Shown one piece after another: positions 18,860-27,723 of a DNA stretch of 64,000 nucleotides (positions are counted from its first letter, which is position 1; every line of letters begins with the position of its first letter). The position numbers were made by a program, and so were the translations under genes. The stretch spans positions 124,001 through 188,000 of the forward strand of contig MESL01000047.1 of NCBI GenBank assembly GCA_001770955.1. The letters run 5' to 3'. The notes under the pieces are model-generated. The model was not told where the DNA came from, made no database searches, and saw only the letters and a program-made list of their open reading frames with translations. Source of the stretch: Burkholderiales bacterium RIFCSPLOWO2_12_FULL_65_40 (GTDB taxonomy: Bacteria > Pseudomonadota > Gammaproteobacteria > Burkholderiales > Burkholderiaceae_C).

Positions 18860-20341
18860 ATGCCCCAGATTCCCGACTTCATCGCCCCCACCCGCCACAC
18901 CGAACCGGCCGATGCCCTGGCCCAGGTACAGCGTATTTACCAGCAGCAGATCAGCCATCTGCGGGATGCCATGCAGCGCTTCGTGTCCGGCGAGACTCCG
19001 GCCGCACCGGTGCGCGCGTTTTACCCCTTCGTGCGCGTGCACACCACCACCGTGGCGCGGGCCGACAGCAAGCTGGCCTACGGCTTCGTCGAAGGCCCCG
19101 GACGCTACGAAACCACACTCACGCGGCCCGACCTGTTTTCGGACTACTACCAGGAACAGTTCCGCCTGCTGCGCAAGAGCCACGGCGTGGAACTGGAAGT
19201 GGGCACCAGCGCGCACCCGATCCCGATCCACTTCTCTTTTGCCGAGCACGACCATGTGGAGGGCCAGCTGGGCCCCGAGCGGCGCATGCTGATGCGCGAC
19301 CTGTTCGACCTGCCCGACCTGGCCGCCATGGACGACGGCATCGCCAACGGCACGCACCAGCACCGCCCGGGCGAGGCACAGCCCCTGTCGCTGTTCACCG
19401 CGCCGCGCGTCGATTATTCGCTGCACCGCCTGCGCCACTACACGGGCACGGCGCCCGAGTGGTTCCAGAACTTCGTGCTGTTCACCAACTACCAGTTCTA
19501 CATCGACGAGTTCGTGCGCCTGGGCCACGCCGAGATGGCCAAGCCCGACAGCGAATACATCGCCTTCATCGAGCCTGGCAACGTGGTCACGCGCCGCGTC
19601 GGCCTGGCCGCCGAGCCGGGTGACGAACTGGGCGCGCAGCCGCCGCGCCTGCCGCAGATGCCGGCCTACCACCTGGTGCGGCAGGATCACAGCGGCACCA
19701 CCATGGTCAACATCGGTGTGGGCCCGGCCAACGCCAAGACCATCACCGACCACATCGCCGTGCTGCGCCCGCATGCCTGGATGATGCTGGGCCACTGCGC
19801 CGGCCTGCGCAACACACAGCAACTGGGCGACTACGTGCTGGCCCACGCCTATGTGCGCGAGGACCATGTGCTCGACGAAGACCTGCCGCTGTGGGTGCCG
19901 ATTCCGGCGCTTTCAGAAATCCAGGTGGCGCTGGAGCAGGCCGTGGCCGACGTCACACGGATGGGCCGCGACGAGCTCAAGCGCATCATGCGCACCGGCA
20001 CCGTGGCCAGCACCGACAACCGCAACTGGGAGCTGCTGCCCGACAACACCCCTCAGCGGCGCTTCAGCCAGAGCCGCGCCGTGGCGCTGGACATGGAGAG
20101 CGCCACCATCGCCGCCAACGGTTTCCGCTTCCGGGTGCCCTACGGCACGCTGCTGTGCGTGAGCGACAAGCCGCTGCACGGCGAGATCAAGCTGCCCGGC
20201 ATGGCCAACCACTTCTACCGCGAGCGCGTGGACCAGCATCTGCGCATCGGCATGCGCGCCATCGAGATCCTGCGCAGCGGCGGTGTGCAGCGCCTGCACA
20301 GCCGCAAACTGCGCAGCTTTGCCGAGGTGGCTTTCCAATAA
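18860..20341 (+). CDS. amn: AMP nucleosidase
   Basis: The 493-residue protein (E. coli Amn about 484) has an N-terminal AMP nucleosidase domain. It also has a C-terminal phosphorylase-like domain with MMLGHCAGLRNTQQLGDYVL and the nucleoside-binding ALDMESATIAANGFRFRVPY. It hydrolyses AMP to adenine and ribose 5-phosphate and so sets AMP levels. I start at ATG 18860; a GTG at 18845 is possible. It lies between two c-di-GMP genes and ends 9 bases before the diguanylate cyclase ATG, so those two are probably co-transcribed. Confidence 0.94.
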   Translation: MPQIPDFIAPTRHTEPADALAQVQRIYQQQISHLRDAMQRFVSGETPAAPVRAFYPFVRVHTTTVARADSKLAYGFVEGPGRYETTLTRPDLFSDYYQEQFRLLRKSHGVELEVGTSAHPIPIHFSFAEHDHVEGQLGPERRMLMRDLFDLPDLAAMDDGIANGTHQHRPGEAQPLSLFTAPRVDYSLHRLRHYTGTAPEWFQNFVLFTNYQFYIDEFVRLGHAEMAKPDSEYIAFIEPGNVVTRRVGLAAEPGDELGAQPPRLPQMPAYHLVRQDHSGTTMVNIGVGPANAKTITDHIAVLRPHAWMMLGHCAGLRNTQQLGDYVLAHAYVREDHVLDEDLPLWVPIPALSEIQVALEQAVADVTRMGRDELKRIMRTGTVASTDNRNWELLPDNTPQRRFSQSRAVALDMESATIAANGFRFRVPYGTLLCVSDKPLHGEIKLPGMANHFYRERVDQHLRIGMRAIEILRSGGVQRLHSRKLRSFAEVAFQ

Positions 20342-20350
20342 TCCAGAGCC

Positions 20351-21511
20351 ATGCAGCTGGATTTTCTGACCCTGCTGGCCACCACGGCCATCAGCCTGTT
20401 CATGATCTCGGCATCGCTGCCGCTCATCATGGGCCGGAACATCAGCGCATCCGCCCGCTACGTGCAGGCCAGCCTGCTGCTGCAGGCCCTGGCCTGGGCG
20501 GCCATCATCGCATCCACCTACGTCCCTGCCACACTGGCCGACCGCATCCTGTCCACGGTCTCCATCGGCTGCGGGACAGCGGCGCAGTGGATGAACTACC
20601 GTGCGCTCGCCGGATGGCTGGGCCCCCGGCCCTGGCCGCGCCTGCTGCTGGTGCTCGTGGTGGCCACGCCGCTGGGCTACTTTTTGAGCTTCGGCAGCTA
20701 TGCCATCCGCGTGGGCTGGGCCAACACCCTGCTGGCTGCGGTCACGCTATTGGTGGCTCGCGCCACGCTGCAACCCCAGCGGCCCGCAGAGACGGGCTGG
20801 CGCAGATTGATTTTCGTCAGCATGCTGACCATGGCGGGCCTGACTCTGGCACGTGGCATCGTGGGTGCCTTCACCGACCAGTACCCCAGCTTTCGCACAC
20901 CCCATCCGGTCAACCTGGCCTTTGCATTGGGCGCCTGCGTGACGGTGGTGCTCAACACCATCGCCATGCTGGTGGCCTGGCGCGACGAAGCCGAGATCAA
21001 GCTGCGCGAACTCGCCGTGACCGACGCACTGACCAGCCTGCCCAACCGGCGTGGCTTCGAGGAGCGCGCCCAGGCCATGCTGGCGCACGCCCGGCGCCAT
21101 GACCTGCCGCTCACCGCCCTCATGCTCGATCTGGACCATTTCAAGCAGGTGAACGACACCCATGGCCATGAGGTGGGCGACCGCGCCCTGCAGCTGTTCA
21201 GCCGCCTGCTCAAGGAAACGCGCCGCGACGGCGACCTGGCCGCGCGCCTGGGCGGCGAGGAGTTCTGCCTGCTGCTGCACAGCGACGCATCGGCCGGCGC
21301 GCCGCTCGACCAGCGGCTGCGCCAGCGCCTGCGGCAGGCGGCCCCTGCCGAACTGGGCCTGGAGATCGATTTCAGCGCTGGCTTGGCCGTGCTGCGGCCT
21401 GATGACACCAGCATCCAGCCACTGCTGGCACGGGCCGACAGGGCACTCTACGAGGCCAAGACCGCCGGGCGCGGCCGCATGCACAGTGCGACCCAAGATG
21501 CTATGAATTAA
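20351..21511 (+). CDS. Membrane-bound diguanylate cyclase
   Basis: The 386-residue protein has an N-terminal membrane module of about six to seven helices (residues 1-210) and a C-terminal GGDEF domain. The active-site signature is intact (LGGEEF), with DHFKQVNDTHGHEVGD for metal and substrate binding. No RXXD inhibitory site is obvious upstream of the signature. It should make c-di-GMP from GTP. The last codons and the TAA are formed by repeat R4 (GATGCTATGAATTAA), so the repeat has probably replaced the original C-terminus. Confidence 0.9.
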   Translation: MQLDFLTLLATTAISLFMISASLPLIMGRNISASARYVQASLLLQALAWAAIIASTYVPATLADRILSTVSIGCGTAAQWMNYRALAGWLGPRPWPRLLLVLVVATPLGYFLSFGSYAIRVGWANTLLAAVTLLVARATLQPQRPAETGWRRLIFVSMLTMAGLTLARGIVGAFTDQYPSFRTPHPVNLAFALGACVTVVLNTIAMLVAWRDEAEIKLRELAVTDALTSLPNRRGFEERAQAMLAHARRHDLPLTALMLDLDHFKQVNDTHGHEVGDRALQLFSRLLKETRRDGDLAARLGGEEFCLLLHSDASAGAPLDQRLRQRLRQAAPAELGLEIDFSAGLAVLRPDDTSIQPLLARADRALYEAKTAGRGRMHSATQDAMN

Positions 21512-21562
21512 ATAGCTATCAGCGCTTGACCAGCAATCGACATAGCCACTTTTTATCGATTG
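21498..21562 (+). repeat. Dispersed ~60-bp repeat, copy R4
   Basis: It reads AGATGCTATGAATTAAATAG, then CTATCAGCGCTTGACCAGC and ATAGCCACTTTTTATCG. It sits between convergent genes. It gives the stop codon of the diguanylate cyclase and, on the other strand, the TAA of ackA. Confidence 0.8.
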
Positions 21563-22770
21563 TTTTCCATCGCACCGGCATCGTCAGCCGGGTGCAGCAG
21601 GCGGGCCGCCTCGCGTGCGGCCACGCGGCCCTCGTCGGTCGGAACGACCCAGACCTCCACGGCACTGCCCTCGGCATGGATCGCATGGGCCGCGTCACCC
21701 GGCACACCGGCATTGCGCGCGGCGTCCATGCGCACCCCCATCCAGCCGAGCTGGTCGCACACCTGGGTGCGCAGGGCAGCATCGTTCTCGCCGATGCCGC
21801 CGCTGAAGGCCAGCACATCCAGCCCGCCCATGCTGGCCGCCATGGCGCCCGACTCGCGCACCACGCGGTAGATGAACTGGTCGATGGCGCGCTGCGCCGC
21901 CGCGCTGCCGTCGGCGCGCAGGCGGCGCATGTCGGCCGAGATGCCCGAGACGCCGAGCAGGCCGCTCTGCTTGTAGAGCAGCTTCTGGATGCGGTCATGG
22001 TCCCAGCCCTGCTCCATCAGGTAGAGCAGCACACCCGCGTCGAGCGTGCCGCTGCGCGTGCCCATCATCAGACCGTCAAGCGCCGAAAAACCCATGGTGG
22101 TGGCCACGCTGCGCCCGGCCCGGGCCGCGCACAGGCTGGCGCCGTTGCCCAGGTGGGCCATGAGCACGCGTCCCTGCGCGCGCGGCGAGCGCTCCTGCAG
22201 CGTGTCCATGATGTAGTGGTACGACAGGCCATGGAAGCCATAGCGCCGAACACCCTGTTCGGTCAGAGCGGTCGGCAGGGCAAAAGCGCTGGCCACCTCG
22301 GACAGACCGGCGTGGAAGGCGGTGTCGAAACAGGCCACCTGCGGCAGCGCCGGGAAGGCTTGGCGGAACGAACGGATACCGGCCAGGTTGTGCGGCTGGT
22401 GCAGCGGCGCCAGGGAGTTGAGGCGCGCCAGGCGTTCGAGCACCGCGTCGGTGACAAGCACGCTATCGCGAAAATCCTCGCCGCCATGCACCACGCGGTG
22501 CGCCACGGCCGCAATCTGGGGCGCGCCCTCCAGGCTGGCCAGCAGTTCGCGCAGGCGGGCCAGGGCCTGCACAAAGGGCGTCTCGCCCGGGCCGCTCACC
22601 GCCTCGCGGCGCGGCTGGCCGGCGAAGGTCCATGCCATCTCGGGCTGGCCACCGGGCTCCAGGCCTTCGATGTTGCCGCTGAGCACACTCGGCTGCACCT
22701 GCCCGAGCCGCAGCGGGTGCAGGGAGAACTTCAGCGAGGACGAGCCCGCGTTGACGGCAAGAATGGCCAT
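21553..22770 (-). CDS. ackA: Acetate kinase
   Basis: The 405-residue protein starts MAILAVNAGSSSLKFSL and has the second family signature ACFDTAFH, HLGNGASLCA for phosphate binding, and GGIGENDAALR. It interconverts acetate plus ATP and acetyl phosphate. I use ATG 22768-22770; a GTG three codons upstream is the alternative. It follows the phosphotransacylase fusion gene by 12 bases, so together they make an acyl-CoA to acyl-phosphate to acid pathway that yields ATP. The C-terminal end and stop lie in repeat R4. Confidence 0.94.
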   Translation of the reverse strand: MAILAVNAGSSSLKFSLHPLRLGQVQPSVLSGNIEGLEPGGQPEMAWTFAGQPRREAVSGPGETPFVQALARLRELLASLEGAPQIAAVAHRVVHGGEDFRDSVLVTDAVLERLARLNSLAPLHQPHNLAGIRSFRQAFPALPQVACFDTAFHAGLSEVASAFALPTALTEQGVRRYGFHGLSYHYIMDTLQERSPRAQGRVLMAHLGNGASLCAARAGRSVATTMGFSALDGLMMGTRSGTLDAGVLLYLMEQGWDHDRIQKLLYKQSGLLGVSGISADMRRLRADGSAAAQRAIDQFIYRVVRESGAMAASMGGLDVLAFSGGIGENDAALRTQVCDQLGWMGVRMDAARNAGVPGDAAHAIHAEGSAVEVWVVPTDEGRVAAREAARLLHPADDAGAMENNR

Positions 22771-22782
22771 GACCGCCACCTC

Positions 22783-24219
22783 TCAGGCGTTGGACTGCGC
22801 CGCTGCCTGCAGCTGGCGCTGGCGGCGCGCGTCGTAGGCCGCCAGCGTGGCCAGCAGGGCCGACGAAACGCGGGCGGTGGGGCCGTCGGCGCGGCTGGTG
22901 AGCGCGATTGGCACGCGCGCGCCGAGCACGATGCCCGAGCCCGAGGCCCCCGCGAGGTATTCGAGCTGTTTGGCGAGCATGTTGCCGCTCTCCAGGTCGG
23001 GCACGGCCAGGATGTCGGCGTCACCCGCCACGCGCGACTCGATGTGCTTGATCTCGGCAGCCTGGGCCGAGATGGCGTTGTCGAAGGCCAGCGGGCCGTC
23101 GAGCAGGCCCCCCTTGATCTGGCCCCGGTCGGCCATCTTGCACAGGGCGGCCGCATCCAGCGTGGATGGGATGTTGGCACTGACCGTCTCGACCGCTGAA
23201 AGAATGGCCACCTTCGGGGTCTCCACGCCGAGGATGCGCGCGAAGTCGATCGCGTTCTGGATGATGTCCACCTTCTCCGCCAGGCTGGGGCGGATGTTCA
23301 GCGCGGCATCGGTGATGAGCAGGGGCTTGGGGTAGAGCGGCACGTCAAAGCGGAACACATGCGACATGCGCCGCCCTGTGCGCAGCGCGGGCTGGGCCAG
23401 CACGGCTTTGATCATCTCGTCGGTGTGCAGGCTGCCTTTCATCAGCACCTCGACCTCGCGGCGCGCCGCCATGGCGGCCGCCAGCTCCGCCGCCGCGTGG
23501 CTGTGTTCGACCGAGTGGATCTCCACCCCGTCGAGGTTGATGCCTGCTTCAGAGGCCACCGCACGGATGCGCGCCTCGGGGCCGATGAGCACCGGAATGA
23601 TCAGGCCGTAGTGCGCCGAATCCATGGCGCCGCTGAGCGAGCCCACGTCGCACGGGTGCACCACGGCGCAGCGCACGGCAGGCATGCCGTCGGCCAGCGA
23701 CAGCAACTCCTTGAACCGTGCCTCGGGGTCGAACAGCTGGATCTGCGGCGCATTGACCTTCGGGATCCGCACCTTGGTGGTGGGTGGCAGCACGCGGGCC
23801 GTGCCGTGCAGCACGCTCTGGCCCTTCTGGTTGAGCACCGCGCAGTCGAGTTCGATGCGTTTCTTTTCATCGTCCTTGCTCGTCACGGTCACCGTCACGG
23901 TCAGCGTGTCGCCAATGCGCACCGGCTTGGTGAAGTGCAGCACCTGCTCCAGGTAGATGGTTCCCGGGCCGGGGAACTGGGTGCCCAGCAGCGCCGAAAT
24001 CAGCGCGCCACCCCACATGCCATGGGCAATGACGCCGTGGAACAGCGTGTCGTTGGCGTATTCGTGGTTCAGGTGGGCCGGGTTGGTGTCCCCCGAGACA
24101 GCAGCGAAAGCCTGGATATCGGCCTGCGTCAGGGTGCGCAGCAGGCGCGCGCTCTGGCCCACGGAGAGTTCGTCGTAGGTGACGTTTTCCAGCCATTCGG
24201 TGTTCGGTGCCATGTTCAT
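22783..24219 (-). CDS. MaoC-like hydratase fused to phosphate acetyl/butyryl-transferase
   Basis: This 478-residue fusion has an N-terminal MaoC-type hot-dog domain (about residues 1-150), with the hydratase motif FAAVSGDTNPAHLNHEYA. A C-terminal PTA/PTB domain (about 170-478) includes LLITDAALNIRPSL and VAGDADILAVPDLESGNML. The fusion is known in Proteobacteria and is annotated as bifunctional enoyl-CoA hydratase/phosphate acetyltransferase. It may draw acyl groups from beta-oxidation or PHA metabolism towards acyl phosphate. ATG 24217-24219 is chosen; ackA follows. FabI is upstream, past repeat G3. Confidence 0.88.
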   Translation of the reverse strand: MNMAPNTEWLENVTYDELSVGQSARLLRTLTQADIQAFAAVSGDTNPAHLNHEYANDTLFHGVIAHGMWGGALISALLGTQFPGPGTIYLEQVLHFTKPVRIGDTLTVTVTVTSKDDEKKRIELDCAVLNQKGQSVLHGTARVLPPTTKVRIPKVNAPQIQLFDPEARFKELLSLADGMPAVRCAVVHPCDVGSLSGAMDSAHYGLIIPVLIGPEARIRAVASEAGINLDGVEIHSVEHSHAAAELAAAMAARREVEVLMKGSLHTDEMIKAVLAQPALRTGRRMSHVFRFDVPLYPKPLLITDAALNIRPSLAEKVDIIQNAIDFARILGVETPKVAILSAVETVSANIPSTLDAAALCKMADRGQIKGGLLDGPLAFDNAISAQAAEIKHIESRVAGDADILAVPDLESGNMLAKQLEYLAGASGSGIVLGARVPIALTSRADGPTARVSSALLATLAAYDARRQRQLQAAAQSNA

Positions 24220-24296
24220 GTTGCGGAAATCCTTAAAAAAACAGAGCGGATGCATGCAGATGAGAATTCAACCAGATGACCCGGCGTTGAAAACGG

Positions 24297-24432
24297 GCGC
24301 GGCCCAGGCCAGCGGCCACCGCGCAAGGGCCGCCAGTATTCCGCTGTGAGGGCGCTGGTGGCGTCCCCCTGCCCGCCTCGCACAGCGAGGCGAGAGCGGG
24401 GGGAAGGCGCGAAGCGACGCAGGGGGGTGTAT
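24297..24432 (+). repeat. G/C-rich intergenic repeat, copy G3
   Basis: It starts GGGCGCGGCCCAGGCCAG and continues CGCGCAAGGGCCGCC, GCGTCCCCCTGCCCGCC, GGGGGGAAGGCGCGAAGCG and CAGGGGGG. It lies between fabI and the MaoC-Pta gene, both on the minus strand. Confidence 0.85.
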
Positions 24433-24438
24433 TGCATC

Positions 24439-25218
24439 CTAGGCCACTGCGTGACAGCCGCCATCCACATAAATGGTCTGGCCGGTCATGCCGGAAGACG
24501 CATCGCAGCACAGGAAGGCGCTGAGCTGGGCGATTTCCTCCAGCGTGACCAGGCGCTTGAGCGGCGCCTTGAGCACGGCATTGGCCATCAGTTCGTCGAA
24601 ACTGGCAATGCCCGAGGCCGCCCGTGTCAGTATGGGGCCGGGCGATACGGCATGCACACGGATGCCTTGCGGGCCCAGTTCCAGCGCCATGTAGCGCACC
24701 ATGGATTCGAGCGCAGCCTTCACCGGCCCCATCAAGCCATAGTGCGGCACGGCTTCTTCGGCGCCCAGGTAAGTCATGCTCAGCAGGCTGCCGCCCGCCG
24801 ACATGTGCGGCACGCACAGCTTGGCCAGTTCGGCAAAGGAGTGGCATGACACCTCCATGGCGCGCGAGAAGCCCTTGCGCGAACTGTCGATCACCTGCCC
24901 ATGCAGGTCTTCGAGCGGCGCCCAGGCGATGGAGTGGATCACGAAATCGAGCCGTCCCAGGCGCTGCGCCGCATGGGCCACCAGGGCTTCGAGCTCACCG
25001 TCCTGCTCCACGTTGCAGCTCACCAGGTCCACTTCCAGCGGATCGGTCAGCGGCTCGACGAAGCGGCGGGCCTTGTCGTTGAGGCAGGACACCACCAGCT
25101 CGGCGCCCATCTGGTGGGCCAGCTGGGTGCAGCCCCAGGCAATGCTGCTCTCGTTGGCCAGCCCCAGGATGAGGCCCTTCTTGCCAGCCAGGCTGAAAAC
25201 ATTGTTCTTTTTCGTCAT
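24439..25218 (-). CDS. fabI: Enoyl-ACP reductase, FabI type
   Basis: The 259-residue short-chain dehydrogenase-like enzyme has the FabI hallmarks. These are the glycine motif GLANESSIAWG, the family pattern HSIAWAP, and the active-site YX6K (YGLMGPVK, about residue 160), with a further Tyr in TYLGAEEA. It reduces trans-2-enoyl-ACP to acyl-ACP in the last step of each fatty-acid elongation round. The gene is followed by repeat G3 and the MaoC-Pta gene. FabI paralogues occur in this group, so it may not be the only enoyl-ACP reductase. Confidence 0.9.
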   Translation of the reverse strand: MTKKNNVFSLAGKKGLILGLANESSIAWGCTQLAHQMGAELVVSCLNDKARRFVEPLTDPLEVDLVSCNVEQDGELEALVAHAAQRLGRLDFVIHSIAWAPLEDLHGQVIDSSRKGFSRAMEVSCHSFAELAKLCVPHMSAGGSLLSMTYLGAEEAVPHYGLMGPVKAALESMVRYMALELGPQGIRVHAVSPGPILTRAASGIASFDELMANAVLKAPLKRLVTLEEIAQLSAFLCCDASSGMTGQTIYVDGGCHAVA

Positions 25219-25286
25219 GCGTCGGGGGGGTCAGAAGACAGGAAAAAGCGCAGGGTCCAGGCACGCTGGCCGGCGCACGGAAGGGG

Positions 25287-25712
25287 TCAGTCTTGATTGA
25301 AAAGCCGGCGCAGATGGGCCCCGTCCGCACCCGGCCTGAAGCCTTCACGCACGAGCTGTTCCTGCGCGGACACCAGGATGTGGCGTGTCGCATCCACCCC
25401 CACGCGGTCCACATAGCTGCGGGCCACGCCATAGCGCAGCACCAGCAGCCCCCGCAGCTCCTCGCGCAGTTGGGACTTGCGGCGGTCCGGGCTCATGCCT
25501 GCGCGGGGCGCCGCACGGCGGTCGGGGGTGACGCGCCGGTCCGGCACGGGCACGCGTACGGCGTCGATATGGAGCACCCGTTCCAGCTCGGCCTCGTTTT
25601 CCAGGTCCACGCCGAGACTCGTGGCCAGCCGGGCAATGCGTGCGCTGAGCTGGTGCACCGAGGCACTCATGCGGCGCAGCTGGTCTGCCACCGGGCCGTC
25701 CACACCGGGCAT
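25287..25712 (-). CDS. Small hydrophilic protein downstream of phaC, unknown
   Basis: The 141-residue protein has an N-terminal amphipathic, possibly coiled-coil part (DQLRRMSASVHQLSARIARL). A basic Arg/Asp/Pro-rich middle follows with three DRR triplets, and then a helical C-terminus. I recognise no family. It begins 1 base after the phaC stop (ATG 25710-25712; an ATG four codons upstream overlaps phaC). It is therefore co-transcribed with PHA synthase, and a granule-associated or regulatory role is conceivable but not shown. The frame is open to 26087, antisense-free but inside phaC, so I discard that extension. Confidence 0.6.
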   Translation of the reverse strand: MPGVDGPVADQLRRMSASVHQLSARIARLATSLGVDLENEAELERVLHIDAVRVPVPDRRVTPDRRAAPRAGMSPDRRKSQLREELRGLLVLRYGVARSYVDRVGVDATRHILVSAQEQLVREGFRPGADGAHLRRLFNQD

Positions 25713-25713
25713 G

Positions 25714-27528
25714 TCAGTCGGCATACCGCACCATGACGAATTCGCCCGGGGCGTCGCACAGCACCGTGGCCGGATCGATGGCCGGGGGCGCCACGGGCTC
25801 GCCCGAGCGCTCCTTGAGCCAGGCATCCATGGCTTCCCACCACGAGCCTTCACGCACCGGCGCGTTGGCTTCCCATTCATCGGGGCCCGTCCAGCCTTGG
25901 CCATCTTCCGTGGCGGCGATCTGGTAGCTGCGCCGCGCGCGGCCCGGCTCGGAGACGATGCCGGCATTGTGCCCACCGGCGGCCAGCACAAAAGTGACGT
26001 GCGTATCGGTCTGCAGGTGGATCTTGTAGACCGAACGCCAGGGCGAGACATGGTCGCGCGTGGTGCCCACCACCAGCATGGGCGCATGGATGTCCATCAG
26101 CGCCACGCCCACGCCGCCCACGCGGTACTGGCCTGCGGCCAGTGCGTTGTTGAGGAACAGCGAAGACAGATATTCGGAATGCATGCGCGCAGGCAGGCGC
26201 GTGACGTCAGCGTTCCAGCTCATGAGGTCGAAATCCACCTCGTCCTGGCCCAGCAGGTAGCGGCGCGTGTTGCGCGACCAGATCAGGTCGCGCGCGTTGA
26301 GGAACTGGAACGAACCGGCCATGGCCTTGCCCGAGAAGTAGCCCTTGCGCTCCATGTCCTGGCGCAGCGTCTGGATCTGGTCGTCGTCGATGAAGACGCC
26401 CATCTCGCCGGGCTCGCTGAAATCGGTCTGCGCCGCCAGCAGCGTGACCGAAGCCAGCTCGGGCATGTGGGGCGGGAAGGCGGCATGTTCGCGCGTGTGG
26501 CCCTTGCCCTGCGCTGCGCGGCTCCTGCGCCCCAGGGCCGCAGCCACCATGGCCAGGAAGGTGCCGCCCAGGCAGTACCCCAGCGCGTGGATGCGCGGCG
26601 CCTTCGTGCGCTCCCGGATGGCCGCCATGGCTTCCATCACGCCCAGGCGCAAGTAGTCCTGCATGCCCAGGTCACGGTCGGAGGCATCGGGGTTGCGCCA
26701 CGAGACGATGAACACCGTGTAACCCCGGCCCACCAGGTAGCGCACCATGGAGTTGGAGGGCGACAGGTCCAGGATGTAGTACTTCATGATGCACGAGGGC
26801 ACGATGAGCAACGGCTCCGGGTAAACCTTGTCGGTGGTGGGCGCGTACTGGATCAGCTCGATCAGGTGGTTGCGGAACACCACCTTGCCGGGCGTGACCG
26901 CCACGTCCTTGCCCACCTCGAAAGTCAGAGGCTCCAGCGCTTGCGGATCGGCATCGTGCGGGGCACTCTGGTGCTTTTTGAGGTCTTCGGTGAAATGCTG
27001 GTAGCCCTGCAGCAGGCTCTGCCCGCCTGTCTCGCGCGCACGCTGCTGTGCCTCGGCGTTGGTGAAGGGCCAGTTCGAGGGCGACACGGCATCAAGCGCC
27101 TGCCGGGCGAAGAAATCCACCACATGCTGGTGGTGCCGCGTCAGGCCGTCCACCTGCGCGGCCTCGCGCCACCAGGCGTCGCTGGCCTTGAAGCTCTCCT
27201 TCACGGCATTGAAGGGCCACTGTTGCCAGCTTGCGTCGCGAAAACGTGCGTCCTTCTCGGGCAGCGGCTGGCCTTCAGCGTCCGTCGCCGGACGTGCCGA
27301 CGCCAGCCAGGCCTGCTGCGCCAGCGCCAGGGCGCGCTGCCCCAGCACCATCTGCCGCCCGGGCGAGACGGCCAGGTGCAGGGCCCAGTCGGCCGCCGCC
27401 AGCGCCATGGACACCGGAGAGAGCCCCATGTTGGCGCGCGCCATCTGTGCCTGCACGCTTTCATCCAGCGCCCTGGCGGTCTGGCGTTGACGCTCGTACG
27501 GCGAACCCGGAGAAGCCTGTTTGTCCAT
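25714..27528 (-). CDS. phaC: Polyhydroxyalkanoate synthase, class I
   Basis: The 604-residue protein has the PHA-synthase lipase-like box GYCLGG. Its nucleophile is Cys319, the same number as in the Ralstonia enzyme. Catalytic Asp lies in TTRDHVSPW and His in AGGHNAGIV. It polymerises 3-hydroxyacyl-CoA into storage polyester granules. I start at ATG 27526-27528, which has AAAGGG seven bases before it; a GTG lies five codons upstream. No phaA or phaB is adjacent. The small unknown gene follows in the same unit. Confidence 0.95.
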   Translation of the reverse strand: MDKQASPGSPYERQRQTARALDESVQAQMARANMGLSPVSMALAAADWALHLAVSPGRQMVLGQRALALAQQAWLASARPATDAEGQPLPEKDARFRDASWQQWPFNAVKESFKASDAWWREAAQVDGLTRHHQHVVDFFARQALDAVSPSNWPFTNAEAQQRARETGGQSLLQGYQHFTEDLKKHQSAPHDADPQALEPLTFEVGKDVAVTPGKVVFRNHLIELIQYAPTTDKVYPEPLLIVPSCIMKYYILDLSPSNSMVRYLVGRGYTVFIVSWRNPDASDRDLGMQDYLRLGVMEAMAAIRERTKAPRIHALGYCLGGTFLAMVAAALGRRSRAAQGKGHTREHAAFPPHMPELASVTLLAAQTDFSEPGEMGVFIDDDQIQTLRQDMERKGYFSGKAMAGSFQFLNARDLIWSRNTRRYLLGQDEVDFDLMSWNADVTRLPARMHSEYLSSLFLNNALAAGQYRVGGVGVALMDIHAPMLVVGTTRDHVSPWRSVYKIHLQTDTHVTFVLAAGGHNAGIVSEPGRARRSYQIAATEDGQGWTGPDEWEANAPVREGSWWEAMDAWLKERSGEPVAPPAIDPATVLCDAPGEFVMVRYAD

Positions 27529-27649
27529 GCGAACCCTTTGCACCTTTTGTTACCAACTCATAGTATGCCCGGATTGACAAAAATTCCCACTTTGCTAGTG
27601 CGGAAATTCAACGAGATTTGACGTTCGTCAAGCCTTATCCCTCCCCTCT

Positions 27650-27717
27650 ATTTGCTATTGAATTCATAGCTTATTGCGCTCGCATTCAGGGCCTTCATCG
27701 CCAATTTCATTCACAAT
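27650..27717 (+). repeat. Dispersed ~60-bp repeat, copy R5
   Basis: It reads TTTGCTATTGAATTCATAGC, then TTATTGCGCTCG, GGGCCTTCATCGCCAATTTC. It is a somewhat diverged copy in the divergent gap between phaC and the NodI-like ATPase, just before the latter's ATG. Confidence 0.65.
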
Positions 27718-27723
27718 CACCCC

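Noticed and set aside
27540-27640. Sigma-70 promoter for phaC
   Set aside because: A TACTAT box and a TTGTCA box are present, but only 9 bases apart, so no acceptable pair could be supported.
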